64,000 nucleotides of DNA from Zygaena filipendulae (taxonomy: Eukaryota > Arthropoda > Insecta > Lepidoptera > Zygaenidae). The notes beneath the pieces were generated by a model. The model searched no databases, had not been told where the DNA came from, and worked only from the letters and a program-made list of their open reading frames with translations. How positions within the stretch are numbered: position 1 is the stretch's first letter; each line of letters opens with the position of its first letter. The DNA lies in NCBI GenBank assembly GCA_907165275.2, contig OU015669.1, positions 890,501 through 954,500 on the forward strand. Reading direction: 5' to 3'. Below, one piece after another: positions 60,901-63,228 of the stretch. The position numbers and the translations under genes are program-made.

Positions 60901-61751
60901 ATTAAGCCGTCACGTTGTTAAAATTCATGGTCTTCCTTTTATTTTTGACACTACGTTATTTAGCAAAAATAATCCTTATAATGAAGCCTTTCGATTGGTA
61001 TGATAAAGGTACAGAATGATTATTTTCCTCATGTAACGGGTTCAATTACCAGTTTACACTTTCACGCCTTAAATATATAACTAAACGGTGATTAGTTCAA
61101 TCATGTAATGGGCATGTTGACTAATTTTTATTATTTAGTCCGTCTTGTAGATTATTAAAAAATATTGGACACGTATTTTTTCTTTTTTTACGTAACCAAA
61201 AAATAACGGCGACATATTGAGTTGAAATTTCGCGTGACGTCACTATTCTGACAGTTTGTATGGCGGTTTTGCGGTTAGTGACGTCACGACCTCCTCACCC
61301 TAAACTTTAATGCGCTTTATCTCTGTATATTTTAATTTATTTAAAAAAGCAAAAAATACGTGTCTATTGTCTTTTTATTTTCTAACTGACGGACTAATTA
61401 GAATTTTGATTTTCAATAGTAGTCAACATCCCTATTATTTAAATGTCTATGAATGCAGTTTAAATTGTTTTTTTTTTTTTTAATTAAAATAATGTCTTCT
61501 TTCAGTAAAATGTTCCATGTACAATATTCAAGGTACTTTACCGCCATGTGGCATATCCGTGGGCCGGCCTGTGTAATGTAGGTATCTAATGGTAGCGTCA
61601 CGTGGCGCAGGAGTGCGAGGAGCCCCGGCCGCAGGTGGTGGCGGCGCGCGGCGACAGCATCATCGCGGTGGCCAACCCCGCGCTGCACGCGCCCGCGCCC
61701 GCGCCCGCGCCGCGCACCCCCCCGCACCCGCCCCGGGAGCGCTCCAACTGA
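21232..61751 (+). CDS. nab: Nab (NGFI-A/EGR-binding corepressor), complete gene
   Basis: Nuclear cofactor that binds EGR-type zinc-finger transcription factors, usually repressing transcription. Exons 21232-21343, 55040-55141, 57369-58132, 58473-58600 and 59043-59160 join in phase to a 407-residue protein ending in TAG. NCD1 is about residues 46-125 ([55 protein letters not shown]). A Ser/Pro-rich linker follows (about 130-250). NCD2 is about 260-370, with the NEAAAQICR...LLTRRDELFPLARQ block. A basic GKRRRQ near the C terminus may be a nuclear signal. A possible long form uses a donor inside exon 5 (59125) and exons 60109-60173, 60575-60650 and 61611-61751, giving 489 residues. The start is the ATG giving MESPGDEAG; an in-frame ATG at 21208 is also possible. 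Intron 1 is 33.7 kb and full of transposons. Confidence 0.93.
21722..21828 (-). repeat. Helitron-like fragment
   Basis: TGCCCGCGGCTCTGCTTGAT through ACCCTATGTCCTTTTC; 5' half missing. Confidence 0.5.
22006..22262 (-). mobile_element. tRNA-derived SINE, full copy
   Basis: The minus strand starts CCCGACCCGATTGGCG and has GGTTCCGGGTTCGATTCCCG, a strong B box. It then has GAACACAGGGTTCCATTTTC and the body ending GTGAAGTGGATAAAAAAAA. Same family as 49724-50258 and 13258-13440. Confidence 0.75.
22311..22455 (+). repeat. Helitron-like copy, 5' part diverged
   Basis: Ends ACTCACGCGGGTGAAACCGC GGGGCGCAAACTAGT; the upstream part only resembles the family. Confidence 0.55.
22860..23092. mobile_element. 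fold-back MITE, 233 bp
   Basis: Nearly the whole element is one inverted repeat: GCCGCACTCAGAGTCGACTT at the left and its complement at the right, with a loop of about 25 bases near 22970. The copy at 62996-63228 has the same length and only a few differences. Confidence 0.8.
23640..23798. mobile_element. MITE with CTAGGGCTGTACGTTTT ends
   Basis: CTAGGGCTGTACGTTTT at 23640 and AAAACGTACAGCCCTAG ending at 23798 are perfect inverted repeats; AT-rich interior; no second copy in the window. Confidence 0.65.
24060..24235 (-). mobile_element. non-LTR retrotransposon 3' end with TTTGA tail
   Basis: Read on the minus strand it ends in GCATATTTGATTTGATTTGA; the body has TTGAAAAGATTGCCTCTAGC. The tail position shows minus orientation. 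Confidence 0.55.
24628..25114. mobile_element. MITE with about 130-bp inverted repeats, nested
   Basis: CAGAATTAGCGGAACATAAA at 24628 and its complement ending at 25114. Pairing continues with some mismatches through TTAATATACATCTTTTAACA. Total 487 bp, no coding frame. Confidence 0.7.
25116..25360 (+). repeat. two Helitron-like 3' halves in tandem
   Basis: GGGATTCCCGCGGGAACTCC (about 25201) leads to a broken hairpin. A second unit from CACGGGTACAAAGAAGGACA then ends CGCGGGGGACAGCTAGT at 25360. Confidence 0.6.
25391..25585 (+). pseudogene. MADF-domain protein remnant of Harbinger-like element
   Basis: ATG at 25391 gives 64 residues: MEQNSERDITVKLLELYKDF, then PCLWDLTNKDYFNKEMRNQA. LxELYxxxPCLWDxxxxDYxxxxxR is the MADF (Myb/SANT-like, DNA-binding) signature. 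The frame runs into the terminal repeat sequence and stops (CIGK), so the second half of the domain is lost. In intact Harbinger elements this kind of protein partners the transposase; here it is probably non-functional. It lies inside nab intron 1 and is unlikely to be a host gene. Confidence 0.6.
25881..26900 (+). CDS. non-LTR retrotransposon ORF1 protein (coiled coil plus SGNH-like region)
   Basis: Uninterrupted 339-residue frame. Residues 1-75 are a Leu/Lys/Glu-rich coiled coil (LKLQIQHLTDSLDLMNKKYE). Residues 80-160 are Ser/Asn-rich. Residues 165-300 resemble an SGNH-type esterase fold as found in ORF1 of some CR1/Jockey-group elements, with YTNLIIFVENRGNVN, LKKIILFTFPYYN and GRHYLSHSFKRQVAISLSYY. 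I did not find a clear catalytic GDS motif, so the esterase call is tentative. The product would bind element RNA in the ribonucleoprotein. ORF2 follows 64 bp later. Codon use is AT-rich, unlike the host genes. The intact frame suggests recent activity. Confidence 0.65.
   Translation: MSLCAKVSKENIALLDDLEICTNKLISSRLQYEADTKQLKLQIQHLTDSLDLMNKKYETSQEVIREYSCAVNDLIKLSNSSTESSNSSVNNYNSNFARSIHSQRLSGPSISSNISMHEDLNDCSLMQSLNSVQKTIMYSDNIGKNMGSILNSHFKGHSILNNCSPSADFNHILNKILQCNLKDYTNLIIFVENRGNVNKKSLIKYCDYLASLNLKKIILFTFPYYNTLPEAENNLRYKLNECMYTISKYNEIFHVIDTNTLVSNKRYYLTKGRHYLSHSFKRQVAISLSYYLNISAKNLATNSASIEQYTDNCIDMEHNNVDVHSNNLITLESIPNHLN
26965..29265 (+). CDS. non-LTR retrotransposon ORF2, reverse transcriptase, endonuclease mostly deleted
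   Basis: The frame opens after a stop at 26962-26964 with no near ATG, so 26965 is just the edge of the frame. It starts within the last part of an APE-type endonuclease: CLDNIYSN and SDHSGQF match its C-terminal end. The first about 170 residues of that domain are absent. The RT is intact: NFRPISVLPTFSKIFEKL, FGFTRGRSTTDAG, motif A FCDLSKAFD, GVPQGSILGPFLFLVYIND, motif C LFADDTSLVF. The C-terminal Jockey/CR1-type region YFHSIMSYGILLWG and RFYNKLPNDV follows. It ends TGA at 29265. Without the endonuclease it cannot be fully autonomous. Confidence 0.8.
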   Translation: MLLYTCLDNIYSNVVPKYKNIINKLDSDHSGQFINFEIIKKPVAKKNINYVPVTANRLERMRNDLISNLPFLQSNLDPNSLYSSFFHSFLNEFNKIFSSKLITVTDSPVFGEWATVGIHKSRQMLYKLYYERQFNNSEEFKEYVKSYSKIFKTVCILAKSHFISSKIKNSSDKIKATWKVINEETGKAKFNDTTFELCVNGKLIKSDLEVANEFESFFAKIPVSLTSTLDSSTLIAESLLKANVPECSSEFNFSHVSVSDIFKVFKTINLKKTADLWGISVTIINSLIQIIAPDLVIIFNKCVDCGVFPDLMKYSKITPLFKTGNTSDPTNFRPISVLPTFSKIFEKLMLDQLNLYFYKNDLLHHKQFGFTRGRSTTDAGIKLIENIFEAWEESRDAYGVFCDLSKAFDCVLHTTLVRKLHYYGVRGMALDLLTSYLSDRIQRVDVNGKRSNGSAVVMGVPQGSILGPFLFLVYINDLPYLVRENHEIVLFADDTSLVFKVNRQQSAVDDVNNALSKIVHWFNANNLLLNRSKTKCVRFVTKNVKQVKTSVKINNDDLELVDETVFLGITLDAKLQWGPHIGKLSGRLSSAAFAVKKIRQLTDIDTARLVYFSYFHSIMSYGILLWGSAADIESIFVLQKRAVRAIYKLGPRESLRTKFGEYKIMTVYSQYIYENLLYVHKNLGNFKKNSDLHNINLRNKDKLAVPTTRLHKISNSFKGQCIRFYNKLPNDVVNLSINKFKSLTKRILCDKAYYSVKDYLNDTNVW
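29266..29660 (+). mobile_element. 3' UTR of the non-LTR element
   Basis: GC-richer 3' tail after the ORF2 stop, ending about CACATAATTAAAGTTGGGTT. A poly(A) tail is not obvious; the end is inferred from the return to AT-rich simple sequence. Confidence 0.45.
29745..29878 (+). mobile_element. short retroposon tail, GAGTATT repeats
   Basis: ACTAGGAAGCTGTGAAGGGT through AATTTGAATAAATGATTTGA and three GAGTATT-type units. Sister of 12915-13031. Confidence 0.55.
30205..30335 (+). repeat. Helitron-like copy, degenerate
   Basis: CATACACCATGTCAGGGGTA, then AAGGGTGATACCAGGAGGAA in place of the usual hairpin, so the 3' fold is lost. Confidence 0.45.
30357..30710. mobile_element. MITE with CAACGTGTTAATGAATTAAC ends
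   Basis: Left end CAACGTGTTAATGAATTAAC, right end its complement GTTAATTCATTAACACGTTG. The interior has a GC-rich hairpin region (CGCCCGCAGCA, GCGCGGGCGTAGCGC). Its inverted sister is 56623-56985. Confidence 0.75.
30716..30912 (+). repeat. Helitron-like relative, truncated
   Basis: GAAGTGTCTGTTTGTAATTC, AAATTAACAGCTT and TCTGAAACGGCCGGACC. The same order occurs in 48716-48960, which still has the 3' end. Confidence 0.5.
30913..30947. repeat. ATA microsatellite at LINE 3' end
   Basis: About ten ATA units. They sit just where the minus-strand LINE ends in GGAAATAAATGG, so they are its tail. Confidence 0.8.
31255..31350. repeat. CG/GT microsatellite
   Basis: GCGCGCGCGCG then GT dinucleotides with interruptions, in the LINE 3' UTR. 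The short frames here are repeat artefacts. Confidence 0.85.
31491..32643 (-). pseudogene. LINE ORF2, 3' part (RT motifs A-E, C terminus)
   Basis: Begins just after the insert with CLAIFLDLAKAFDTV (motif A). Then YGVPQGSVLGPTLFTIYVNS, motif C IFAFADDTALVF, and the region KIKEIKYLGIHIDGLLSWK, FAFCQSILTYCILSWGGTY and GPHLYNKINRIL. It ends TAA near 31491. This part is undamaged by frameshift apart from the insert. Confidence 0.75.
32644..32847 (+). mobile_element. SINE-like insert with 11-bp target duplication
   Basis: TATTCTAGGTT occurs on both sides (32633-32643, 32848-32858). The insert starts CTTCTAGAATGACAACGGGC and ends in AAATAAATTTTATTCTATTC pentamers. No tRNA-like head is evident. It is younger than the LINE it interrupts. 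Confidence 0.75.
32859..34217 (-). pseudogene. LINE ORF2, 5' part (EN C-terminal half, RT start)
   Basis: The EN remainder has LTGDMNINLLDNN, SCLDHII and LTDHYSTIF. RT begins KPIHKSGDRGSVSNYRPISI then YGFIKGRSTEQAVNDLI, up to VLENLE where the insert breaks it. The first part of EN and ORF1 are missing by 5' truncation. Confidence 0.75.
34218..34260 (-). repeat. Helitron-like fragment at LINE 5' junction
   Basis: TGGCTGTTCCCACTACCCTA TGTCCTTTTCTGTAC: family pieces with the middle lost. The LINE probably inserted into this repeat. Confidence 0.5.
34522..34726 (+). repeat. Helitron-like copy, first of a tandem pair
   Basis: AATGCGAAAGTGAGTTTGTT through ATTACCGCGGGTGAAATCGC GGGGCACAGCTAGT. Confidence 0.75.
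34729..34928 (+). repeat. Helitron-like copy, second of a tandem pair
   Basis: Starts TCCTACTAATATTATAAATG two bases after the CTAGT of the preceding copy; ends ACCGCGGGGCACAGCTAGT. Head-to-tail insertion is typical of Helitrons. Confidence 0.8.
35140..35365 (-). repeat. Helitron-like copies, overlapping pair
   Basis: ACTAGCTGTTCCCCGCGGTC starts the unit. The segment TTCCCGCGGGAATCTCGGGA (about 35276) repeats the middle part, so two copies overlap. Confidence 0.6.
35405..35564 (+). repeat. Helitron-like copy
   Basis: ACGGCCGGATCAATTTCGCT through GAAATTCACGCGGGTGAAAC CGCGGGGCACAGCTAGT. Opposite orientation to the preceding copy. Confidence 0.65.
36100..36310. mobile_element. MITE with CCTTATTCACTATGACC ends
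   Basis: AGGGCCCTTATTCACTATGA at the left and GGTCATAGTGAATA at the right; the last bases of the right end have decayed. The interior has GTAAACAAAGACTTTA and a GCGTTATGGCC segment. Sister of 39620-39757. Confidence 0.65.
36320..38340. other. nab intron 1, low-repeat block
   Basis: About 2 kb with few recognisable repeats and a more balanced base composition than its surroundings. It includes GAATATGCAAATCTTGATTG (octamer ATGCAAAT, 36770-36777), a CCGCTGCCGGCGGC hairpin near 37172 and CGCGCGCGGTC near 37390. Plausible site of intronic enhancers; nothing shown directly. Confidence 0.35.
38344..39150 (-). repeat. cluster of about five Helitron-like copies, head to tail
   Basis: Successive 3' ends ACTAGCTGCCCCCCGCGATT (38344), TTAGCTGTTCCCCGTATTAG (38472), ACTAGCTGTCCCCCGCG (about 38711) and GCGGTTTCACCCGCG (about 38952). 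Two are of the GTCCATCGCGGACAAACAAC subfamily, and nearly the same 160 bp appears twice (38560-38710, 38740-38905). Confidence 0.75.
39240..39568 (+). mobile_element. CRE-MITE family, full copy
   Basis: AATGGGCATGATGACTA...TAGTCCACATCCCCATT. Two perfect TGACGTCA sites, at about 39369 and 39413, in opposite halves of the element. Confidence 0.8.
39620..39757. mobile_element. MITE with CCTTATTCACTATGACC ends, short copy
   Basis: AGGACCCTTATTCACTATGA and GGTCATAGTGAATAAAGGCC CT. Both ends are better kept than in 36100-36310, but the interior differs and is shorter. Confidence 0.7.
40320..40505 (+). repeat. Helitron-like copy, 3' end eroded
   Basis: GTTTGTTTGTTACGCTTCCA, ACGTTGTCAGGGGTAAAGAG, then CTGCGGGATCTCC and an unusual end. 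Confidence 0.55.
40655..40980 (+). repeat. inverted-repeat arm, left, with internal direct repeats
   Basis: AGCCGCTCGACGCTCGTTTG CAGCGA occurs twice (about 40669 and 40786), and a related TCGCTCGTCGCTCGTGTGCA at about 40876. The second unit continues CATGTCTGGTTACGTGAACC and ATTTTGAATTTCCCGCG. An inverted copy lies at 43870-44014. Possible end of a large DNA transposon. Confidence 0.55.
41005..41405 (+). repeat. tandem repeat, three units of about 130 bp
   Basis: Each unit has TTATTTT(A/T)ATTGT..CCTTTT, GTGCCACTAATCCCAGGAAT and GCCTTCTGGTTCTGGAGTTA in order. The open frame 41012-41410 follows the repeat and shows no protein family. Confidence 0.7.
41420..41642 (-). repeat. Helitron-like copy
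   Basis: AGCTGTTCCCCGCGGTTTCA through TTTATAATATTAGTAGGATT, with an extra 40 bp between hairpin and body. Confidence 0.7.
42069..42278 (-). repeat. Helitron-like copy, diverged subfamily
   Basis: ACTAGCTGTCCCGCGCAGTT TCACCCGCG. The body has TACTCAGGGATAATGTAGCT in place of the common CCTTCTCTGTACCCCTGAC. Confidence 0.65.
42279..42615 (+). repeat. tandem repeat, four units of about 90 bp
   Basis: Units share TAATTATCACAATCTTAA, GTTTATTGATTTAACAATCA, TATTATGAATCTAGTTAACA and AGTTTTTGTATCTTCAGTTC. The last unit is truncated. Confidence 0.7.
43005..43188 (-). repeat. Helitron-like copy
   Basis: CTAGCTGTGCCTCGCGGTTT CACCCGCG to TATAATATTAGTAGGAT. About 25 bp after the hairpin are deleted compared with the other copies. 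Confidence 0.7.
43785..44015 (-). repeat. inverted-repeat arm, right
   Basis: The minus strand reads CAGCCGCTCGACGCTCGTTT GCAGCGACATGTCTGGTCAC, then TTTTGAATTTCCCGCGTTTC and ATGTCGCTCGTCGCTCG. This is the same order as the left arm at 40786-40910. AGCTTTGTCGCCAC also repeats near 43790. Confidence 0.55.
44680..44872 (+). repeat. Helitron-like copy with CTGT run
   Basis: CCTATAAATGCGAAATTAAC, four CTGT units, then ACGTTTTCACGCCTTAACGG and CTTATCGCGGATTAAACCGC GGAGAACAGC. Confidence 0.65.
44880..46950. other. nab intron 1, low-repeat block
   Basis: No gene or repeat family recognised. Includes GC-balanced stretches near 45050-45260 and 45730-46140. Frames here are short and without protein features. 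Confidence 0.35.
46960..47168 (+). mobile_element. non-LTR retrotransposon 3' end with TTTGA tail
   Basis: CTACCGGAGGAGGCTGCCTA through GTGCAATAAAGTATATTTGA and three GATTT units; AATAAA just before the tail gives plus orientation. Confidence 0.55.
47335..47480 (-). mobile_element. possible LINE 3' end, minus strand
   Basis: TTATTTATTCTTTATTGCAC (complement has GTGCAATAAAGAATAAATAA) then AACTTAATGCCTTGCGGCAT. The layout is that of a LINE tail read backwards. Confidence 0.4.
47846..48032 (-). repeat. Helitron-like copy
   Basis: ACTAGCTGGTCCCCGCGGTT TCACTCGC to TCGCATTTATAATAGTAAGG. Confidence 0.72.
48221..48420 (-). repeat. Helitron-like copy with ATCC run
   Basis: TTTCACCCGCGTTAATTTCA to CGTTTATAATATTAGTAGGAT. 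Four ATCC units (48367-48382) occupy the same place as the GGAT run in 18587-18815, read on the other strand. Confidence 0.72.
48716..48960 (+). repeat. Helitron-like relative with different 5' end
   Basis: GAAGTGTCTGTATGTAATTC at the left, CTGTCTGTCTGTTTGTTCCG, TCTGAAACGGCTGGACTGAT, and ACGCAAGTGAAACCATGGGG CACAGGTAGT at the right. Confidence 0.55.
49508..49715 (+). repeat. Helitron-like copy, nearly complete
   Basis: TCCTACTAATATTACAAATG to ACCGCGGGGCACAGCTAGT. The hairpin stem is broken at ACCACAAGTGAAACC, so a close copy may be inactive. Confidence 0.8.
49724..50258 (-). mobile_element. tRNA-derived SINE split by a CRE-MITE
   Basis: 3' body at 49724-49823 (CACTTCACAACACACAGATC, AAACCAAGCAAACGTGGTAT); tRNA-like head at 50128-50258 with GGTTCTGGGTTCGATTCCCG on the minus strand. 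The two pieces join into the layout of 22006-22262. Confidence 0.72.
49824..50127 (+). mobile_element. CRE-MITE family, copy nested in SINE
   Basis: AATGGGCATGTTGACTA...TAGTCCACATATCCATT, 304 bp. It lost about 20 bp in the middle, including one of the two TGACGTCA sites. Confidence 0.78.
50415..50744 (-). mobile_element. CRE-MITE family, full copy
   Basis: AATAGGGATGTGGACTA...TAGTCCACATGCTCATT. It lies 290 bp from the previous member, in opposite orientation. Confidence 0.8.
50745..51708. other. nab intron 1, low-repeat block
   Basis: No recognised repeat. Contains CACATCCCGCCATCTTTGTT and CTCTCGGGAGCCGTTCTTTT (51220-51300), GC-balanced sequence of the kind expected of regulatory DNA. Confidence 0.3.
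51709..51845 (+). mobile_element. possible tRNA-derived SINE head
   Basis: GTGTCGCGGGTTCGATACAC resembles a B box; AAACTTTGTGTTTACTTTGA follows. No good A box and no clear 3' end. Confidence 0.35.
51945..52223 (+). repeat. Helitron-like copy, long subfamily
   Basis: ATGCTTTGTCCTGAATGACT, a near-duplication of GGATCAACGCAC (51991, 52021), CGCTGATCGCAGAGACCTGA, and TGAAACCGCGCGGGACAGCT AGT. Same subfamily as 6464-6700. Confidence 0.72.
52695..52848 (+). repeat. Helitron-like copy, 3' end missing
   Basis: TCCTAACTGATGTTATAAAC through TTATCCCGGAGTTCTCGCAG; the hairpin and CTAGT are gone. Confidence 0.6.
53140..53380. promoter_or_regulatory. candidate enhancer block in nab intron 1
   Basis: GC-balanced island with two octamers ATGCAAAT (53158-53165, 53369-53376) and TTTGCATATTCGCT (53312-53325). 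The latter 14-mer recurs at 56294-56307 in intron 2. POU factors bind ATGCAAAT; function here is inferred. Confidence 0.35.
53856..54056 (+). repeat. Helitron-like copy, near consensus
   Basis: Starts TCCTACTAGGTAATATTATAAATG and ends ATTACCGCGGGTGAAACCGC GGGGCACAGCTAGT with an intact hairpin. One of the best-preserved copies. Confidence 0.8.
54057..55039. other. nab intron 1, 3' end, low-repeat block
   Basis: No repeat recognised. 54360-54660 is GC-balanced with CCCGCGCGGAGATGGCATTG and CGGCTGCCAACGGTCGGAGC. Open frames on either strand lack protein features. The nab exon 2 acceptor closes it. Confidence 0.35.
55040..55141 (+). CDS. nab: nab exon 2 (start of NCD1)
   Basis: Acceptor TATCCGCAG, donor GTGAGT. 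Encodes [20 protein letters not shown] and [14 protein letters not shown], the first half of NCD1. It was found because exon 3 starts mid-domain at GGDDVQQL. Confidence 0.95.
55283..55508. mobile_element. CRE-MITE family fragment
   Basis: Mixed layout: TATTTAGTCCGTTTTGTAGA at the left and GCGTGACGTCACGCGACATT then TACGTGTACATTATTGCCCATT at the right. It seems rearranged. Confidence 0.5.
55590..55905 (-). mobile_element. CRE-MITE family, divergent subfamily with perfect ends
   Basis: AATAGGCTATTTGACTA and TAGTCAAATAGCCTATT are perfect 17-bp inverted repeats. This shows most clearly that the family has true terminal repeats. One TGACGTCA and one decayed site. Confidence 0.8.
56150..56420. promoter_or_regulatory. 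candidate enhancer block in nab intron 2
   Basis: ATGCAAAT at 56164-56171, its complement ATTTGCAT at 56293-56300, and the TTTGCATATTCGCT word shared with intron 1. Also GGTTTGGCCGGTCTGTTTAT. It lies about 1 kb upstream of exon 3. Confidence 0.35.
56623..56985. mobile_element. MITE with CGTGTTAATGAATTAAC ends, second copy
   Basis: ACGTGTTAATAAATTAACTG at the left, GTTAATTCATTAACACGTTG at the right; the whole element is inverted relative to 30357-30710. Includes ACGCCCGCGCCTACC in place of ACGCGCGGGCG. Confidence 0.72.
56998..57055 (+). repeat. LINE-type tail with CTT microsatellite
   Basis: GTGCTGAAATAAATGTATTT then six CTT units; AAATAAATG before a simple repeat is typical of a LINE 3' end. 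Confidence 0.4.
57369..58132 (+). CDS. nab: nab exon 3 (rest of NCD1, linker, start of NCD2)
   Basis: Acceptor TTTTCCAG, donor GTATGA. Carries [20 protein letters not shown], then a Ser/Pro linker with poor conservation expected, then VHVQKLASVAEKLSKHLPQL and MPESDPRRMEEIRKYAAIYG of NCD2. It ends LTLHE in phase 0. Confidence 0.97.
58150..58332 (-). mobile_element. tRNA-derived SINE in nab intron 3
   Basis: The minus strand has GCGTTGGTGTAGGTATATAG, then GTTGCGGGTTCGATCCCTGC (B box) and an AT-rich body toward 58150. The anticodon-arm pairing is poor and no 3' tRNA end follows, so it is not a tRNA gene. Confidence 0.55.
58473..58600 (+). CDS. nab: nab exon 4 (NCD2 core)
   Basis: Acceptor TTTACAG, donor GTAAAC. 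Encodes VMVNEAAAQICRCVPALLTR and RDELFPLARQLVRRAGLHYNKH. LTRRDELF is the signature of NAB NCD2. Confidence 0.96.
58800..59031 (-). repeat. Helitron-like pair adjoining nab exon 5
   Basis: Two overlapping bodies (TTCCTGCGGGATTTCCAGGA, then TTTCGCCCGCGATAATTTCG). The 5' part CATGACGATCGGTTTGTCAT ends about 10 bp before the exon 5 acceptor. Confidence 0.65.
59043..59124 (+). CDS. nab: nab exon 5, alternative internal donor
   Basis: CGGCAG|GTCGCG at 59119-59130 is a GT donor (weak at +3) that leaves phase 0 before the TAG. Only this truncation joins exon 6 in the acidic, Ser-rich frame that stays open to the end of exon 8. Inferred; transcript evidence would settle it. Confidence 0.5.
59043..59160 (+). 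CDS. nab: nab exon 5, short-form terminal exon
   Basis: Completes Gly, then LPPALSAGEERDRDDDEAPT and PGKRRRQVAPTTHVDLTD, then TAG. The acceptor CCAG at 59039-59042 lies about 10 bp after a Helitron-like copy. This gives the shorter C terminus. Confidence 0.75.
59775..59780 (+). promoter_or_regulatory. nab: candidate polyadenylation signal, nab short form
   Basis: AATAAA 615 bp after the TAG of exon 5, in AT-rich DNA with no recognised repeat. Candidate only; such hexamers are common here. Confidence 0.25.
60109..60173 (+). CDS. nab: nab exon 6 (long form)
   Basis: Acceptor AAATGCAG, donor GTTAGT. In phase 0 it reads DAEEGNGVRVSPDTARNNSN and two bases of Ser. One other frame is also open, but its product is hydrophobic and then Arg/Pro-rich, which is less credible. 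Confidence 0.6.
60353..60509 (+). repeat. Helitron-like copy in nab intron 6
   Basis: ATGGCTGAATGGATTTCGAT through TTCGCGCAGGTAAAACCGCA; old, with the hairpin partly lost. Confidence 0.55.
60575..60650 (+). CDS. nab: nab exon 7 (long form)
   Basis: Acceptor TTTCCAG, donor GTGAGT. Reads SWWGAKAESDDADSRCSYSS TSTPPP in the phase set by exon 6. High GC compared with flanking intron supports coding. Confidence 0.62.
61107..61436 (+). mobile_element. CRE-MITE family, full copy in nab intron 7
   Basis: AATGGGCATGTTGACTA...TAGTCAACATCCCTATT, 330 bp, two perfect TGACGTCA sites. It lies about 175 bp upstream of nab exon 8. Confidence 0.8.
61611..61751 (+). CDS. nab: nab exon 8 (long form, terminal)
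   Basis: Acceptor GTGGCGCAG. Reads ECEEPRPQVVAARGDSIIAV, then ANPALH, an AP dipeptide repeat (four AP units) and PPHPPRERSN, then TGA. GC-rich island in AT-rich DNA. Confidence 0.6.
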   Translation, partial: ECEEPRPQVVAARGDSIIAVANPALHAPAPAPAPRTPPHPPRERSN

Positions 61752-61914
61752 CCGCTGGCGATGCTCCCCCGTCCCACCACTCCACATACACATGAGATCG
61801 TCAGCAGCGAAAGCAGCCGGAATCACAGTCTTTTTGAATTAAGAGATTACGTACGTTTTAAATTAAAGCAGGTCGGTCTGTTTCTCAGTTGCCAAATGGG
61901 ACTCGCCTGGCGGG

Positions 61915-62063
61915 AGGGTTTTGTGCGCTGGTGATCTCCCGGTACAGTTCTGATCGTTTGGCGGCTGGGAAGCGGTCCCTCATTCATACTTTTTTTAAAT
62001 TAATGTATGTTGTAACTATCCATGTGTTTGTCAAATAAAGTTCATTCAATTTCAATTTACGTC
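61915..62063 (+). mobile_element. non-LTR retrotransposon 3' end downstream of nab
   Basis: TCGTTTGGCGGCTGGGAAGC, CAAATAAAGTTC, then ATTCAATTTCAATTT. Close match to 12215-12352. It begins about 165 bp after the exon 8 stop. Confidence 0.6.
62034..62039 (+). promoter_or_regulatory. nab: candidate polyadenylation signal, nab long form, within a LINE tail
   Basis: First AATAAA after the TGA at 61751, lying in a non-LTR 3' end (61915-62063). If used, the gene takes its poly(A) signal from a transposon. Confidence 0.3.
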
Positions 62064-62490
62064 AAAAAATTTTAAACAAGCTATATTTTAACTTTAAACA
62101 TGCTACAATTGAACTTAAGACATGCTATATTTCGACTTTAAACAATGCTTTATTATCACTTTAAACATGCTACAATCCAGCTTTAAACGTACCTACTATA
62201 CTTTAAATTTAAACATGCTACAACTGAACTTTAAACATGCCATATTTTAACTTTTAAAATGCTATAATTGAACTTTAAATATCATATATTTTTAATTTAA
62301 ACATGCTACAATTGAACTTTAACTTCAAACTTTATATTTCAACTTCAAACACGTTTTATGTTGACTACACGCCTGCTATAGGCAATTTATCTTCAAACTT
62401 TCTATTCTTACCTATCTATTTTACCTTCGGATATGATATATATTTTAACTTCAAAACTTGTGTAGTTTCACTTAAAACTTGTTATATTGT
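62064..62490 (+). repeat. minisatellite, unit about 24 bp
   Basis: Repeats of AACTTTAAACATGCTACAAT TGA with many variants, about 15 units, decaying to the right into AACTTCAAAC words. Confidence 0.75.
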
Positions 62491-62617
62491 AACTTGGTAT
62501 ATAAGTGAGACACTAATTTGGGTATTTTGAGAAGTTGACACTATGTGTTGAAACTAAATCTACCTAACTAAACTATTGTGAAAAACAAGTAAACGTGCTT
62601 TTTACGTATAAAAGTCC

Positions 62618-62952
62618 TTTATATCTACAGACATTGAGCTTTCCAACTTGCCAAGAAAAAAATGTGGGAAAGACCAACAGACACCGTTTATTTAGAAAAG
62701 ACGTCTGCACGGGTCCGATGCTCTATTCACCCAGCTGGGCATGTAGCCACAGACACGTACAGACATAAACCGCGAGACAAAATATTCTTTCAGCGAAATA
62801 CCGGCCGGGTACGGCCCGTGTCTGTCGGCGACGGCGTCGGCGCGGCCGTGGGACGATACATGTGAATATGTTAATACGCACTGTATAGGAGATTTTATTA
62901 TTCTGTCTGCGACAGAACGTGTCTGGTTCGCTCAATGTCTGTAGATATAAAT
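62618..62952. mobile_element. MITE with CTACAGACATTGAGC ends, second copy
   Basis: TTTATATCTACAGACATTGA GC at the left and GCTCAATGTCTGTAGATATA AA at the right. The interior has CCGGCCGGGTACGGCCCGTG as in 6079-6398, with insertions and deletions. Confidence 0.72.
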
Positions 62953-62995
62953 GGACTTTAAAAGGGTGATTTGTAATTAATAAAGGAAACTTACC

Positions 62996-63228
62996 GCCGC
63001 ACTCAGAGTCGACTTTAATGATTACTTAGTTAAGTATAGATTTTTAAAACAAAACTGCCGCAATCAGACAAGTTTAATAAATTAATGTTAATTGGCATTT
63101 AACTAATTAAGTTACATCTCATTAAATGCCAATTAACATTAATTTACTGAACGTCTCTGATTGCGGCAGTTTTGTTTTAAAAATCTATACTTAACTAAGT
63201 AATCATTAAAGTCGACTCTGAGTGCGGC
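62996..63228. mobile_element. fold-back MITE, 233 bp, second copy
   Basis: GCCGCACTCAGAGTCGACTT to its complement. Arms ATTGCGGCAG/CTGCCGCAAT pair better here than in 22860-23092, so this is the less damaged copy. Confidence 0.8.

Noticed and set aside
62064..62490. CRISPR array from regularly spaced repeats
   Set aside because: Units are contiguous and variable with no unique spacers, in an animal genome; it is a minisatellite.
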